Assembly (NCBI RefSeq): GCF_040732315.1
Contig: NZ_CP160388.1
Span: 310,001-374,000, forward strand
Length of the DNA: 64,000 bases
Direction: 5' to 3'
DNA from: Oryzisolibacter sp. LB2S
Lineage (GTDB): Bacteria > Pseudomonadota > Gammaproteobacteria > Burkholderiales > Burkholderiaceae_C
The notes under the pieces: model-generated
What the model was told of the DNA's origin: nothing
Databases searched by the model: none
Seen by the model: the letters and a program-made list of their open reading frames with translations, nothing else
In this document: positions 39,544 to 49,294 of the stretch, piece by piece
Layout of the letters: every line of letters begins with the position of its first letter
Position numbering within the stretch: position 1 is the first letter of the stretch
Position numbers and translations under genes: made by a program

Positions 39544-40014
39544 GTGAGTATCAACGCGACCCTGTTCGTTCAGGCCATTGTCTTTCTGATCCTGGTGTGG
39601 TTCACGATGACCTTCGTGTGGCCCCCGATCGCGAAGGCACTGGATGAGCGAGCCCAGAAAATCGCCGATGGTCTCGCTGCTGCCGACAAGGCCAAGACCG
39701 AGCTTGCCGCCGCCGACCAGCGCGTCAAGCAGGAACTGGCCGCCGCCAGCAACGAAACCGCCGCGCGCCTGGCCGATGCCGAGCGCCGTGCCCAGGCCAT
39801 CATCGAAGAGGCCAAGGCGCGCGCCACCGACGAAGGCAACAAGATTGTCGCCGCCGCCCGTGCCGAGGCAGAGCAGCAGGCCATTGCCGCGCGTGAGGCC
39901 CTGCGTGAGCAGGTGGCCGCACTGGCGGTCAAGGGCGCCGAGCAGATTCTCCGCAAGGAAGTCAATGCTGGTGTCCATGCGGATCTGCTGAATCGCCTCA
40001 AGACCGAGCTGTAA
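39544..40014 (+). CDS. atpF: F0F1 ATP synthase subunit b
   Basis: Peripheral stalk. 156 residues with one N-terminal helix ([20 protein letters not shown]) and a long Ala/Glu/Lys-rich coiled coil. GTG start at 39544 after GAAAGGTG. Confidence 0.97.
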   Translation: MSINATLFVQAIVFLILVWFTMTFVWPPIAKALDERAQKIADGLAAADKAKTELAAADQRVKQELAAASNETAARLADAERRAQAIIEEAKARATDEGNKIVAAARAEAEQQAIAAREALREQVAALAVKGAEQILRKEVNAGVHADLLNRLKTEL

Positions 40015-40030
40015 ACGTAAGGGAGCATTC

Positions 40031-40573
40031 ATGGCTGAACTCGCCACCATTGCCCGCCCTTACGCCGAGGCTCTGTACAAGGCCTGCACCGGAAAGTCTG
40101 GTGTGGACCTGAGCGGTGTCTGCGTCTGGGTGGACGAACTGGCGGCGATTGCCGCCGACTCCCAGCTGCGCCAGCTGCTGGACAACCCCAAGGTGACCGC
40201 AGAGCAGCTGTTTGGCGTCATCACCGGTGTGGCCAAGACGGCATTGCCCGAGATGGCCAACAACTTCCTGCGCACCCTGATCGACAACGGTCGCGTGCAG
40301 GTGTTGCCCGAGATCGCGGCCCAGTTCCGCGCGCTCGTCAATCAGGGCAAGGGTGCGTCGGACGCGATCGTCTACAGCGCCTTCCCCTTGGACGACGGCG
40401 CCCTGGCAGAGTTGGCGGTCACGCTGCAAAAGCGCTTTGGCCGCACCCTCCATCTCTCCGTGCAGACGGACGAGTCCCTCATCGGCGGCGTGCGCGTGGT
40501 CGTGGGTGACGAGGTGCTCGACACATCGGTCAAGGCCCGTCTGGAACAAATGAAAGCGGCCCTCACCGCCTGA
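40031..40573 (+). CDS. atpH: F0F1 ATP synthase subunit delta
   Basis: Connects the peripheral stalk to the alpha subunits. 180 residues, [13 protein letters not shown] at the start and [20 protein letters not shown] near the end, both diagnostic. AAGGGAGC ribosome-binding site. Confidence 0.97.
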   Translation: MAELATIARPYAEALYKACTGKSGVDLSGVCVWVDELAAIAADSQLRQLLDNPKVTAEQLFGVITGVAKTALPEMANNFLRTLIDNGRVQVLPEIAAQFRALVNQGKGASDAIVYSAFPLDDGALAELAVTLQKRFGRTLHLSVQTDESLIGGVRVVVGDEVLDTSVKARLEQMKAALTA

Positions 40574-40617
40574 TGGCGGTCGAGGTCTGGGCTTATTAAA
40601 GAAAGAAGGAAAGAGTC

Positions 40618-42177
40618 ATGCAACTCAATCCCGCAGAAATTTCTGAACTGATCAAGAGCCGCATCGAAGGGCTGGCAGCCAGCAGCGACATCCGCAACCA
40701 GGGCACCGTGGTGTCCGTGACCGACGGTATCGTGCGCATCCATGGCCTGTCGGACGTGATGCAGGGCGAAATGCTGGAATTCCCCGCCGATGCCGAGGGT
40801 CAGCCCAGCTACGGCCTGGCGCTGAACCTCGAGCGTGACTCGGTGGGTGCGGTGATTCTGGGTGCCTATGAGCACATCTCCGAAGGCGACACCGTCAAGT
40901 GCACGGGCCGCATTCTGGAAGTGCCCGTGGGTCCCGAACTCGTGGGCCGCGTGGTCAACGCCCTGGGTCAGCCCATCGATGGCAAGGGTCCGATCAACGC
41001 CAAGATGACGGACGTGATCGAGAAGGTCGCTCCCGGCGTGATCGCACGTCAGTCCGTGGACCAGCCTCTGGCCACCGGCCAGAAGTCCATCGACTCCATG
41101 GTGCCCGTCGGCCGTGGCCAGCGTGAGCTGATCATCGGCGACCGCCAGACCGGCAAGACGGCCGTGGCCATCGATGCCATCATCGCCCAGAAGGGGCAGG
41201 GCGTGACCTGTATCTACGTTGCCATCGGTCAGAAGGCTTCGTCGATCAAGAACGTGGTGCGCGCCCTCGAGCAGGCCGGCGCCATGGAATACACCATCGT
41301 CGTGGCCGCATCGGCGTCTGAATCTGCCGCGATGCAGTACGTGTCGGCCTACTCCGGCTGCACGATGGGCGAATATTTCCGCGACCGCGGCCAGGACGCC
41401 CTGATCGTGTACGACGACCTGTCCAAGCAGGCCGTGGCCTACCGCCAGGTGTCGCTGCTGCTGCGCCGTCCGCCGGGCCGCGAAGCCTTCCCTGGCGACG
41501 TGTTCTATCTCCACAGCCGTCTGCTCGAGCGCGCTGCCCGCGTGAACGCCGACTACGTGGAAGCCTTCACCAAGGGTGAGGTCAAGGGCAAGACGGGTTC
41601 GCTGACGGCCCTGCCCGTGATCGAAACCCAGGCCGGTGACGTGTCTGCCTTCGTTCCGACCAACGTGATCTCCATCACGGACGGCCAGATCTTCCTGGAG
41701 ACCAGCCTGTTCAACGCCGGTATCCGCCCCGCCATCAACGCCGGTATCTCGGTGTCGCGCGTCGGTGGTGCCGCCCAGACCAAGCTGATCAAGGGCCTGT
41801 CCGGCGGTATCCGTACCGACCTGGCGCAGTACCGTGAGCTGGCGGCTTTCGCCCAGTTCGCCTCCGACCTTGACGAAGCAACCCGCAAGCAGCTCGACCG
41901 TGGTGCGCGCGTGACCGAACTGCTCAAGCAGCCCCAGTACAGCCCGCTGCCCATCAGCCTGATGGCCGCGTCGCTGTTCGCCGTGAACAAGGGCTTCCTC
42001 GACGATGTGGATGTGAAGAAGGTGTTGCCCTTCGAATCCGGGCTGCACCAGTTCCTGAAGACCAGCCACGCCGCCCTGTTGGATCGCCTGGAAGCCAACC
42101 GCGCCTTCGACAAGGAAGGCAAGGACGAAGCCGAGTTGACGCAAGCCATCACTGCGTTCAAGAAGACCTTCGCCTAA
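40618..42177 (+). CDS. atpA: F0F1 ATP synthase subunit alpha
   Basis: Non-catalytic nucleotide-binding subunit. 519 residues; P-loop [14 protein letters not shown], and the signature [17 protein letters not shown]. Normal length and motifs. Confidence 0.99.
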   Translation: MQLNPAEISELIKSRIEGLAASSDIRNQGTVVSVTDGIVRIHGLSDVMQGEMLEFPADAEGQPSYGLALNLERDSVGAVILGAYEHISEGDTVKCTGRILEVPVGPELVGRVVNALGQPIDGKGPINAKMTDVIEKVAPGVIARQSVDQPLATGQKSIDSMVPVGRGQRELIIGDRQTGKTAVAIDAIIAQKGQGVTCIYVAIGQKASSIKNVVRALEQAGAMEYTIVVAASASESAAMQYVSAYSGCTMGEYFRDRGQDALIVYDDLSKQAVAYRQVSLLLRRPPGREAFPGDVFYLHSRLLERAARVNADYVEAFTKGEVKGKTGSLTALPVIETQAGDVSAFVPTNVISITDGQIFLETSLFNAGIRPAINAGISVSRVGGAAQTKLIKGLSGGIRTDLAQYRELAAFAQFASDLDEATRKQLDRGARVTELLKQPQYSPLPISLMAASLFAVNKGFLDDVDVKKVLPFESGLHQFLKTSHAALLDRLEANRAFDKEGKDEAELTQAITAFKKTFA

Positions 42178-42195
42178 AGCGGACGAGGAGTCATC

Positions 42196-43062
42196 ATGGC
42201 AGCAGGCAAGGAAATACGCGGCAAGATCAAATCGGTGGAGAACACCAAGAAGATCACCAAGGCCATGGAGATGGTGGCCGCGTCCAAGATGCGCAAGGCG
42301 CAGGATCGCATGCGCGCCGCTCGTCCGTTCGCCGAGAAGGTCCGCAATATTGCGGCCCACCTCGGCCAGGCGAACCCCGAGTACGTTCACCCGTTCATGA
42401 AGACGAACGACGCGAAGGCGGCGGGGGTCATCGTGGTGACGACCGACAAGGGTCTTTGCGGTGGCATGAACACCAACGTGCTGCGTGCCGTCACGGCCAA
42501 GCTGCGCGAACTGCAGGAGCAGGGCGTGCAGACGCAGGCCGTGGCCATTGGCAACAAGGGCCTGGGGTTCCTGAACCGCGTCGGCGCGAAGGTGGTGGCT
42601 CAGTCCGTGGGGCTGGGCGACACCCCGCATCTGGACAAGCTCATCGGCCCGGTGAAGGTTCTGCTCGACGCATATGCCGAGGGCAAGATCAACGCGGTGT
42701 ACCTCGCCTACACCCGCTTCATCAACACCATGAAGCAGGAGTCGGTGGTGGAGCAGTTGCTGCCCCTGTCCTCCGAGCGTATGCAGGCCGAGAAGTCGGG
42801 CCCGAGCTGGGACTACATCTATGAGCCCGATGCGCAGAGCGTGATCGACGAGTTGCTGGTGCGCTATGTCGAATCGTTGATTTACCAGGCCGTGGCAGAG
42901 AACATGGCTTCGGAGCAGTCGGCGCGCATGGTGGCCATGAAGGCCGCCACGGACAACGCGGGCAACGTCATCAACGAGCTCAAGCTGGTCTACAACAAGA
43001 CGCGTCAGGCCGCGATCACGAAGGAACTTTCGGAGATCGTCGCCGGTGCGGCGGCCGTCTAA
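42196..43062 (+). CDS. atpG: F0F1 ATP synthase subunit gamma
   Basis: Central rotor shaft. 288 residues with the N-terminal helix [20 protein letters not shown] and the C-terminal signature [20 protein letters not shown]. 18 bases after atpA. Confidence 0.98.
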   Translation: MAAGKEIRGKIKSVENTKKITKAMEMVAASKMRKAQDRMRAARPFAEKVRNIAAHLGQANPEYVHPFMKTNDAKAAGVIVVTTDKGLCGGMNTNVLRAVTAKLRELQEQGVQTQAVAIGNKGLGFLNRVGAKVVAQSVGLGDTPHLDKLIGPVKVLLDAYAEGKINAVYLAYTRFINTMKQESVVEQLLPLSSERMQAEKSGPSWDYIYEPDAQSVIDELLVRYVESLIYQAVAENMASEQSARMVAMKAATDNAGNVINELKLVYNKTRQAAITKELSEIVAGAAAV

Positions 43063-44499
<1,437 letters not shown>

Positions 44500-44504
44500 T
44501 CTGA

Positions 44505-44571
44505 GGTTGAGCGTTGAGTGCCGGGAATTCAGCGTGACCTGCACTCAACGCCAGACGTAAAACGCTCAACC
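44505..44571 (+). repeat. Nested inverted repeats between atpD and atpC
   Basis: GGTTGAGCGTT (44505-44515) pairs with AACGCTCAACC (44561-44571). An overlapping stem GTTGAGTG / CACTCAAC (44513-44520 with 44542-44549) can form as an alternative. Long hairpin directly before the atpC ribosome-binding site, possibly tuning the lower output of the epsilon subunit or protecting an RNA end. Confidence 0.6.
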
Positions 44572-44583
44572 CAAGGAGTTTTC

Positions 44584-45000
44584 ATGAACACCATCCACGT
44601 CGATGTGGTCAGCGCCGAGGAGGCCATCTTCTCCGGCGAGGCGCGCTTTGTCGCGCTCCCTGGTGAGGCGGGCGAGCTTGGTATCTATCCGCGCCATACA
44701 CCGCTCATCACCCGTATCAAGCCGGGTTCGGTGCGCATCGAACTGCCCGACGGCAAGGAAGAATTCGTCTTCGTGGCCGGCGGCATTCTGGAAGTGCAGC
44801 CCAACTGCGTGACGGTGCTGTCCGACACGGCCATCCGTGGCAGTGACCTGGACGACCAGAAGGCTCAGGAGGCCAAGGCGGCCGCCGAGGAGGCCCTCAA
44901 GAACGCCAAGAGCGAGATCGATCTCGCGCGCGCACAGTCCGAGCTGGCCATCATGGCCGCGCAGATTGCCGCGCTGCGCAAGTTCCGTCAGAAGCACTGA
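44584..45000 (+). CDS. atpC: F0F1 ATP synthase subunit epsilon
   Basis: Inhibitory rotor subunit. 138 residues: N-terminal beta sandwich ([19 protein letters not shown]) and C-terminal helical hairpin rich in Ala/Glu/Lys. AAGGAG precedes ATG 44584. Last gene of the operon, followed by a strong terminator. Confidence 0.97.
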   Translation: MNTIHVDVVSAEEAIFSGEARFVALPGEAGELGIYPRHTPLITRIKPGSVRIELPDGKEEFVFVAGGILEVQPNCVTVLSDTAIRGSDLDDQKAQEAKAAAEEALKNAKSEIDLARAQSELAIMAAQIAALRKFRQKH

Positions 45001-45020
45001 AACGGCGGTACGCGCATGCA

Positions 45021-45050
45021 AAAAAAGGGACGCCATGGCGTCCCTTTTTT
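45021..45050. terminator. Bidirectional terminator after atpC
   Basis: AAAAAAGGGACGCC and its exact complement GGCGTCCCTTTTTT separated by AT. It serves the atp operon and the convergent TPM-domain gene. Confidence 0.93.
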
Positions 45051-45081
45051 GCATGGATGGCGCGGGTCCGATGTGGGGCGG

Positions 45082-45639
45082 TCAGGGAGCGACCACTGGC
45101 GCATCGGGCAGTTCATTGCCCCGGTCAGGCGTTTCGTCGTCACCCTCATCACGGGGGAAATGTTCGACGAGCAATGCCGACACTTCCGCGAGGGCCTGGG
45201 TCAGGCCTTCCTCATAGTGACCGGCGCGAAACGCATCGGTCATATGCGCCACCATGTCACGCCATGTGGTGCCGGATACATGCCTGGTGAGGCCGCGATC
45301 GGCAACGATCTCTATGGCGTGATCGGCCAGCAGCAGGTAGATGAGGACCCCGTTATTGCATTCCGTGTCCCATACACGCAGCTTGCCGAACTGGGTGATG
45401 GCGCGCTCCCGCGCCCCGGCGCCGCGCCAGATGTAGGACAGGGGCAGGCCGCCCTCGACGCATATGCGCACCTGACCCGTGTGGCGCCGCTCGCTCGCGG
45501 CGATGCGCTGCGCCAGGCGCTCGAGCATGTCGGGTGGGAGGGCCTGGTGCAGTCCGCCGTCCGCCCAGCGGTGCGCGAGCAGACGGCGCAGGGCGCGCAG
45601 TACCGATGGAGTGGGAGATGTCGCAGCAGCAGCTTTCAT
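45082..45639 (-). CDS. TPM-domain protein, probably cytosolic
   Basis: 185-residue protein with a TPM domain: LAQRIAASERRHTGQVRICVEGG, then FGKLRVWDTECNNGVLIYLLLADHAIEIVAD. Unlike its upstream neighbour it shows no signal peptide or transmembrane segment. It lies 21 bases after that gene on the same strand, in a lemA-TPM-TPM order. TPM proteins of the YgcG/Psb32 type have been tied to phosphatase or chaperone-like membrane-protein roles elsewhere; the function here is unknown. Confidence 0.8.
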   Translation of the reverse strand: MKAAAATSPTPSVLRALRRLLAHRWADGGLHQALPPDMLERLAQRIAASERRHTGQVRICVEGGLPLSYIWRGAGARERAITQFGKLRVWDTECNNGVLIYLLLADHAIEIVADRGLTRHVSGTTWRDMVAHMTDAFRAGHYEEGLTQALAEVSALLVEHFPRDEGDDETPDRGNELPDAPVVAP

Positions 45640-45660
45640 GGGGGGATCGCCTTGTGTTCT

Positions 45661-46560
45661 CTACCAGTCGCCGGAGGCGCCGCCACCGCCGAAGTCACCT
45701 CCGCCGCCCGAGCGGAAGCCACCGCCGCCCCAGTGGCCGCCGTCCCTGCCGCCACCCACACCACCCCAGGGACCTCCAAGACCGCCAATCGGGGCGTTGC
45801 GGCCGGCAAAAATCCACGTGTAGAACAACGCCGCCAGGGCCGCCGCGACCGCGAGCGACAGGCTTGATGTGATGACGAAGGCGAGCAGGCCCGTACCGCC
45901 GCCCATCAGGACGCCGGCGAGCCGCTGTCCCACAAGACGCCTGAGCACCGGCCCGACGATCATCACGCCAAAGAACAGAAAGATTGCAAGATCCGACCAA
46001 CCGGCGTCCGTGGAGTCGCGCGCACCATCTGCCGCGTCGGCGGTATCGGGCAGGGGGAGTGACTCACCCGCAATGCGTTGGCCGATCTGTTGCACGGCCG
46101 CGTTCAGGCCGCCGGCGAAATCGCCGTCGCGAAACCGGGGCTTCATGGCGCCATCGATGATGCGGGCCGCCGCAATGTCGGGAATCGCTCCCTCCAGGGC
46201 CTTGGCCACCTCGATGCGCATGCGCCGATCGTCCTTGGCCACGACGATCAGAACACCATCGCCGACCTGCTTGCGCCCGATCTTCCAGGCATTGCCTACG
46301 CGGTTGGCGAATGCCGCGATGTCCTCCGGTGCCGTACTGGGCACCATCAGCACCACAACCTGGGAGCCATGCTGCTGTTCTATGGCTGCCAGGCGCGCAT
46401 CGAGGGCCTCGCGTTGGGACTCGTCGAGCGTGGCGGTCTCATCGATGACATGTGCACTCAGTGCGGGGATCTGCCGAAGCGGCTGCGCCGTTGTCGTGGA
46501 AGCGCCGAAAACTATAAAAAATATAGCTATCAGCGCTTGTATGACAAGCCTTGAAGGCAT
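45661..46560 (-). CDS. TPM-domain YgcG-family membrane protein
   Basis: 299 residues: signal peptide ending near TTTAQ, an extracytoplasmic TPM domain (ETATLDESQREALDARLAAI, VGDGVLIVVAKDDRRMRIEV), two transmembrane helices around residues 200 and 225-250, and a Gly-rich tail with GGGGFRSGGGGDFGGGG. This is the standard YgcG layout. Its first ~15 codons are made from a dispersed repeat copy (46512-46558), so the signal-peptide start is repeat-derived. The lemA gene upstream is the usual partner. Confidence 0.85.
   Translation of the reverse strand: MPSRLVIQALIAIFFIVFGASTTTAQPLRQIPALSAHVIDETATLDESQREALDARLAAIEQQHGSQVVVLMVPSTAPEDIAAFANRVGNAWKIGRKQVGDGVLIVVAKDDRRMRIEVAKALEGAIPDIAAARIIDGAMKPRFRDGDFAGGLNAAVQQIGQRIAGESLPLPDTADAADGARDSTDAGWSDLAIFLFFGVMIVGPVLRRLVGQRLAGVLMGGGTGLLAFVITSSLSLAVAAALAALFYTWIFAGRNAPIGGLGGPWGGVGGGRDGGHWGGGGFRSGGGGDFGGGGASGDW
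46512..46558 (+). repeat. Dispersed two-hairpin repeat, copy I
   Basis: Hairpin 1 is CTATA-5 nt-TATAG (46512-46526). Hairpin 2 is GCTTGT-ATG-ACAAGC (46535-46549), followed by CTTGAAGGC. The whole unit lies inside the 5' coding end of the minus-strand TPM gene. Confidence 0.7.
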
Positions 46561-46580
46561 ATTTCGTTACAAATCAATGT

Positions 46581-47186
46581 TCAAGGCTTGGTTGCGGGCG
46601 CATTGCCCGAGAAGTCGACCTTGGGCGGTGTGCTGATCTCGGCCTCGTTCTGCACGGTGAAGCTTGGCTTGGGCGCATAGCTGAAGACCATGGCCGTGAT
46701 GTTCGTCGGGAAGCTGCGTGCGAGCACGTTGTACTCCTGCACGGCCTGGATGTAGCGATTGCGCGCGACGGTGATGCGGTTTTCCGTCCCCTCGAGCGTG
46801 ACGCGCAAGTCCCTAAAGCCCTGGTTGGCCTGGAGTTGCGGGTAGCGCTCGGCCACCACCATCAGGCGAGACAGGGCGCTCGAGAGTTCGCCCTGGGCCT
46901 GCTGGAACTTGTTGAAGGCCTCGGGGTTGTTCAGGGTTTCGGGCGTGACCTGGATCGAGGTCGCCTTGGCGCGTGCCTCGACGACGCGGGTCAGTGTCTC
47001 CTGCTCGAACGCGGCCTCGCCCTTGACCGTGGCGACGATGTTGGGAACCAGGTCCGCACGGCGCTGGTACTGGTTGAGTACCTCGCTCCAGGCCGCCTTG
47101 GACTGCTCGTCCAGTCGTTGGAAGTCGTTGTAGCCGCATCCAGACAGAAGCAATGCGGTCATCAGGATGGCGATGATGTGTTTCAT
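46581..47186 (-). CDS. LemA family lipoprotein
   Basis: 201 residues. The N-terminal lipobox is LLLSGC (Cys17), so the protein is probably a lipoprotein rather than a membrane-anchored LemA. The helical core shows the family motifs YQRRADLVPNIVATVKG, AEREPQL-like VAERYPQLQANQGFRDL and LEGTENRITVARNRYIQAVQ. LemA proteins commonly neighbour TPM-domain genes as here (20 bases). No biochemical role is established. Confidence 0.9.
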   Translation of the reverse strand: MKHIIAILMTALLLSGCGYNDFQRLDEQSKAAWSEVLNQYQRRADLVPNIVATVKGEAAFEQETLTRVVEARAKATSIQVTPETLNNPEAFNKFQQAQGELSSALSRLMVVAERYPQLQANQGFRDLRVTLEGTENRITVARNRYIQAVQEYNVLARSFPTNITAMVFSYAPKPSFTVQNEAEISTPPKVDFSGNAPATKP

Positions 47187-47325
47187 GACGTGATGGTGGC
47201 CGGAGTGGGTGGGCGGGCATACTGTCGCCGCCATTGTGCATGGATTGCGTCGGTCGATGACAAGGACGGCATGACGCCCGACAATCAAGGCCCGGTCGCA
47301 GCAACCGACGCCCTTGTTGTCTCCC

Positions 47326-47772
47326 ATGGCCCGAACCTCTCCACGCCTCGTTCCTGCCGAAAGTCCCGATGACCTTGAGGCCGCGTTCTATGACGCCCTG
47401 CACAAGGGCGATCTGGATCGCCTCATGGCTTGTTGGGCGGATGAGGACGAAATCATGTGCGTGTTTGCCGATGGCGCCCGCCTGTTGGGTCCGGCGGCGA
47501 TCCGCGCGGCCTATGCGGCCATCCTGGAGCGTGGGGGACTGTGGGTGAGGCCGACGCAGCAGATGCGCTTGCAGGGCCCGACCAGCTGCGTCCACAGCGT
47601 GGTGGAGCGGGTTTCCACCATGCTGCCCGACGGTCGACATGACGCCACCGTCCTCGCGACCCATGTGTATCAGAAGACCGGTATCGGCTGGCGCATGGTG
47701 GCACGCCATGCCAGCCTCGCGCCATGGGCCGATGCGCCCGCGGCACCGCCCGATGCCACGCTGCTGCATTGA
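47326..47772 (+). CDS. SnoaL/NTF2-like domain protein
   Basis: 148 residues with an NTF2-like fold, as in ketosteroid isomerase-like DUF4440 proteins: AFYDALHKGDLDRLMACWAD, then DGARLLGPAAIRAAYAAIL and a C-terminal sheet region VYQKTGIGWRMVARHAS. The function is unknown; such proteins may be small enzymes or ligand binders. ATG 47326 is selected over a codon 12 bases upstream. It is divergent from lemA. Confidence 0.8.
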   Translation: MARTSPRLVPAESPDDLEAAFYDALHKGDLDRLMACWADEDEIMCVFADGARLLGPAAIRAAYAAILERGGLWVRPTQQMRLQGPTSCVHSVVERVSTMLPDGRHDATVLATHVYQKTGIGWRMVARHASLAPWADAPAAPPDATLLH

Positions 47773-47816
47773 ACCGTACACGCGCATGTCGCGCTCGCAA
47801 CAAGCACCCTCACACC

Positions 47817-48353
47817 ATGGATGACATCGTCAAGCAGGCCATCGCGAAATGGCCCCATGTCCCTCACTGCTACGGCTGGTTGGGGCTCGATGCGCGCGGT
47901 CAGTGGTATTTGCGCGATGCCGCCACGCAAGCGGCGGGGCGCTTTCCCCTGTCGCGCGGCAGTCGCCTGGAGCATGCCAAGCTCGTGGAGTTCATCCATC
48001 GCAACTATGAGGCGGACTCCCGGGGATGCTGGTACTTCCAGAATGGCCCGCAGCGCGTCTATGTCGAACTGGAGGCGGCGCCGCTTGTGTGGAGGGTCGA
48101 TGCCGATGGGCAGGTCATCGCCCATACCGGCGCGGCGGCCGGAGCGGTGCGCGAATGCCTGCTGGACGAGGAGGGGCGGGTGTATCTGGCGTGCGACCTG
48201 GGGCTGGGCCTGGTCCACAGCCTGGATGTGGGCTATGTCGCGCAACAGATCGAGGCCGGGCGCTGGGCGCCGCGCGAGGCAAGGTCCGCGGACCTGCCGC
48301 CGGAATATGGTTTCGTCGTCAGCCCTGAGGCCATGGCGAGCGATGGGCAGTGA
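47817..48353 (+). CDS. Conserved betaproteobacterial protein of unknown function
   Basis: 178 residues. The protein is rich in aromatic residues with WPHVPHCYGWLGLDARGQWY at the N-terminus, SRGCWYFQNGPQRVYVELE in the middle and an acidic loop. It resembles a DUF of the DUF2946 type known to me from Burkholderiales, but that assignment is from memory. No signal peptide or membrane segment is seen. It lies 44 bases after the NTF2-like gene and is followed by a terminator. Confidence 0.75.
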   Translation: MDDIVKQAIAKWPHVPHCYGWLGLDARGQWYLRDAATQAAGRFPLSRGSRLEHAKLVEFIHRNYEADSRGCWYFQNGPQRVYVELEAAPLVWRVDADGQVIAHTGAAAGAVRECLLDEEGRVYLACDLGLGLVHSLDVGYVAQQIEAGRWAPREARSADLPPEYGFVVSPEAMASDGQ

Positions 48354-48354
48354 C

Positions 48355-48383
48355 AAAAAAGCCGATCAATGATCGGCTTTTTT
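48355..48383. terminator. Bidirectional terminator
   Basis: AAAAAAGCCGATC, loop AAT, GATCGGCTTTTTT. It begins two bases after the stop of the conserved gene and also serves the convergent cytochrome gene. Confidence 0.92.
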
Positions 48384-48400
48384 GTGGTGTGGATCGATGC

Positions 48401-49192
48401 TTACTTGGCCGCGTTGACCAGGTATTCGACGGCGGCCTTGAAGTCCTCGTCCGAGGCCGTCGAGCCGCCCCTGGGCGGCATGGCGCCCTTGCCCTCGGTG
48501 GCGATCTTCAGCACCTCGTCAAAGCCAGCGGCAAGGCGAGGGCCCCAGGCACCCTTGTCACCGAACTTGGGAGCGCCGGCCACGCCGCTGGCATGGCAGG
48601 CCGCACAAGTGGCTTCGTACACCTTCTTGCCGGCATCCGCCGCTGTCCCGCCCGCCGCGGCGGCTCCGCCATCGGTGGAAGCGCCGGCTTCGCTCTTGGA
48701 TGCAGCACCGGGCTCGGCGAACTTCGCACCGGCGGCGTTTGCCATGTAGGCCACGCCGCGGGCGATCTCGGTGTCATTGAACTCGCCGCCGCCCTGCGGT
48801 GCCATGGCTCCCTTGCCCTTGAGTGCCGACTCCACGAGCGCCTCGAAACCGGTCTTGATGCGCGGGCCCCAGGCTGCGGCATCGCCAAACTTGGGTGCGC
48901 CGGCGGCGCCGGTCGCGTGACATGCCGAGCATTGCGCCTTGTAGACCTCCTCGCCGCCTCGTAGGGGGCGGTTGGCATCACGAATCGCGACAGTGCCGAC
49001 CTTCTGAATGCGCTGCGCAATCGCCAGCTCCGGGTTGTCCACGCCGGCATTGGGCTTGGTGCCGGAGCTCACGAAAACGACCAGACCGATGATGATGAAT
49101 ATCGGTACCACGAAGCCAAGAACAGTGGAGAGTAGAAACTGCTTTGGGTTTTTGATGGCGCCCGTGTGCGCTTCGTCGTGGTTGTCGCTCAT
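48401..49192 (-). CDS. Di-domain cytochrome c5 family protein
   Basis: 263 residues: one N-terminal membrane anchor (VPIFIIIGLVVFVSSG), then two class I cytochrome c domains with CSACH and CAACH, each followed by a distal Met in GAMAPQGG and GAMPPRGG. The two domains are similar to each other (GAPKFGDAAAWGPR versus GAPKFGDKGAWGPR), which indicates an internal duplication, joined by an Ala/Gly-rich linker. A likely electron carrier at the periplasmic side of the membrane, perhaps towards a terminal oxidase. Confidence 0.93.
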   Translation of the reverse strand: MSDNHDEAHTGAIKNPKQFLLSTVLGFVVPIFIIIGLVVFVSSGTKPNAGVDNPELAIAQRIQKVGTVAIRDANRPLRGGEEVYKAQCSACHATGAAGAPKFGDAAAWGPRIKTGFEALVESALKGKGAMAPQGGGEFNDTEIARGVAYMANAAGAKFAEPGAASKSEAGASTDGGAAAAGGTAADAGKKVYEATCAACHASGVAGAPKFGDKGAWGPRLAAGFDEVLKIATEGKGAMPPRGGSTASDEDFKAAVEYLVNAAK

Positions 49193-49294
49193 GTGGTCCT
49201 CGGGTGATTTTGTTGTGCGTGGCGAATGAAAACAGGCGCCGATTATAGGAGCGGCCTCCAGTTTCGGCGCCTGCAGGGTGACCCCCCTGCGGCA

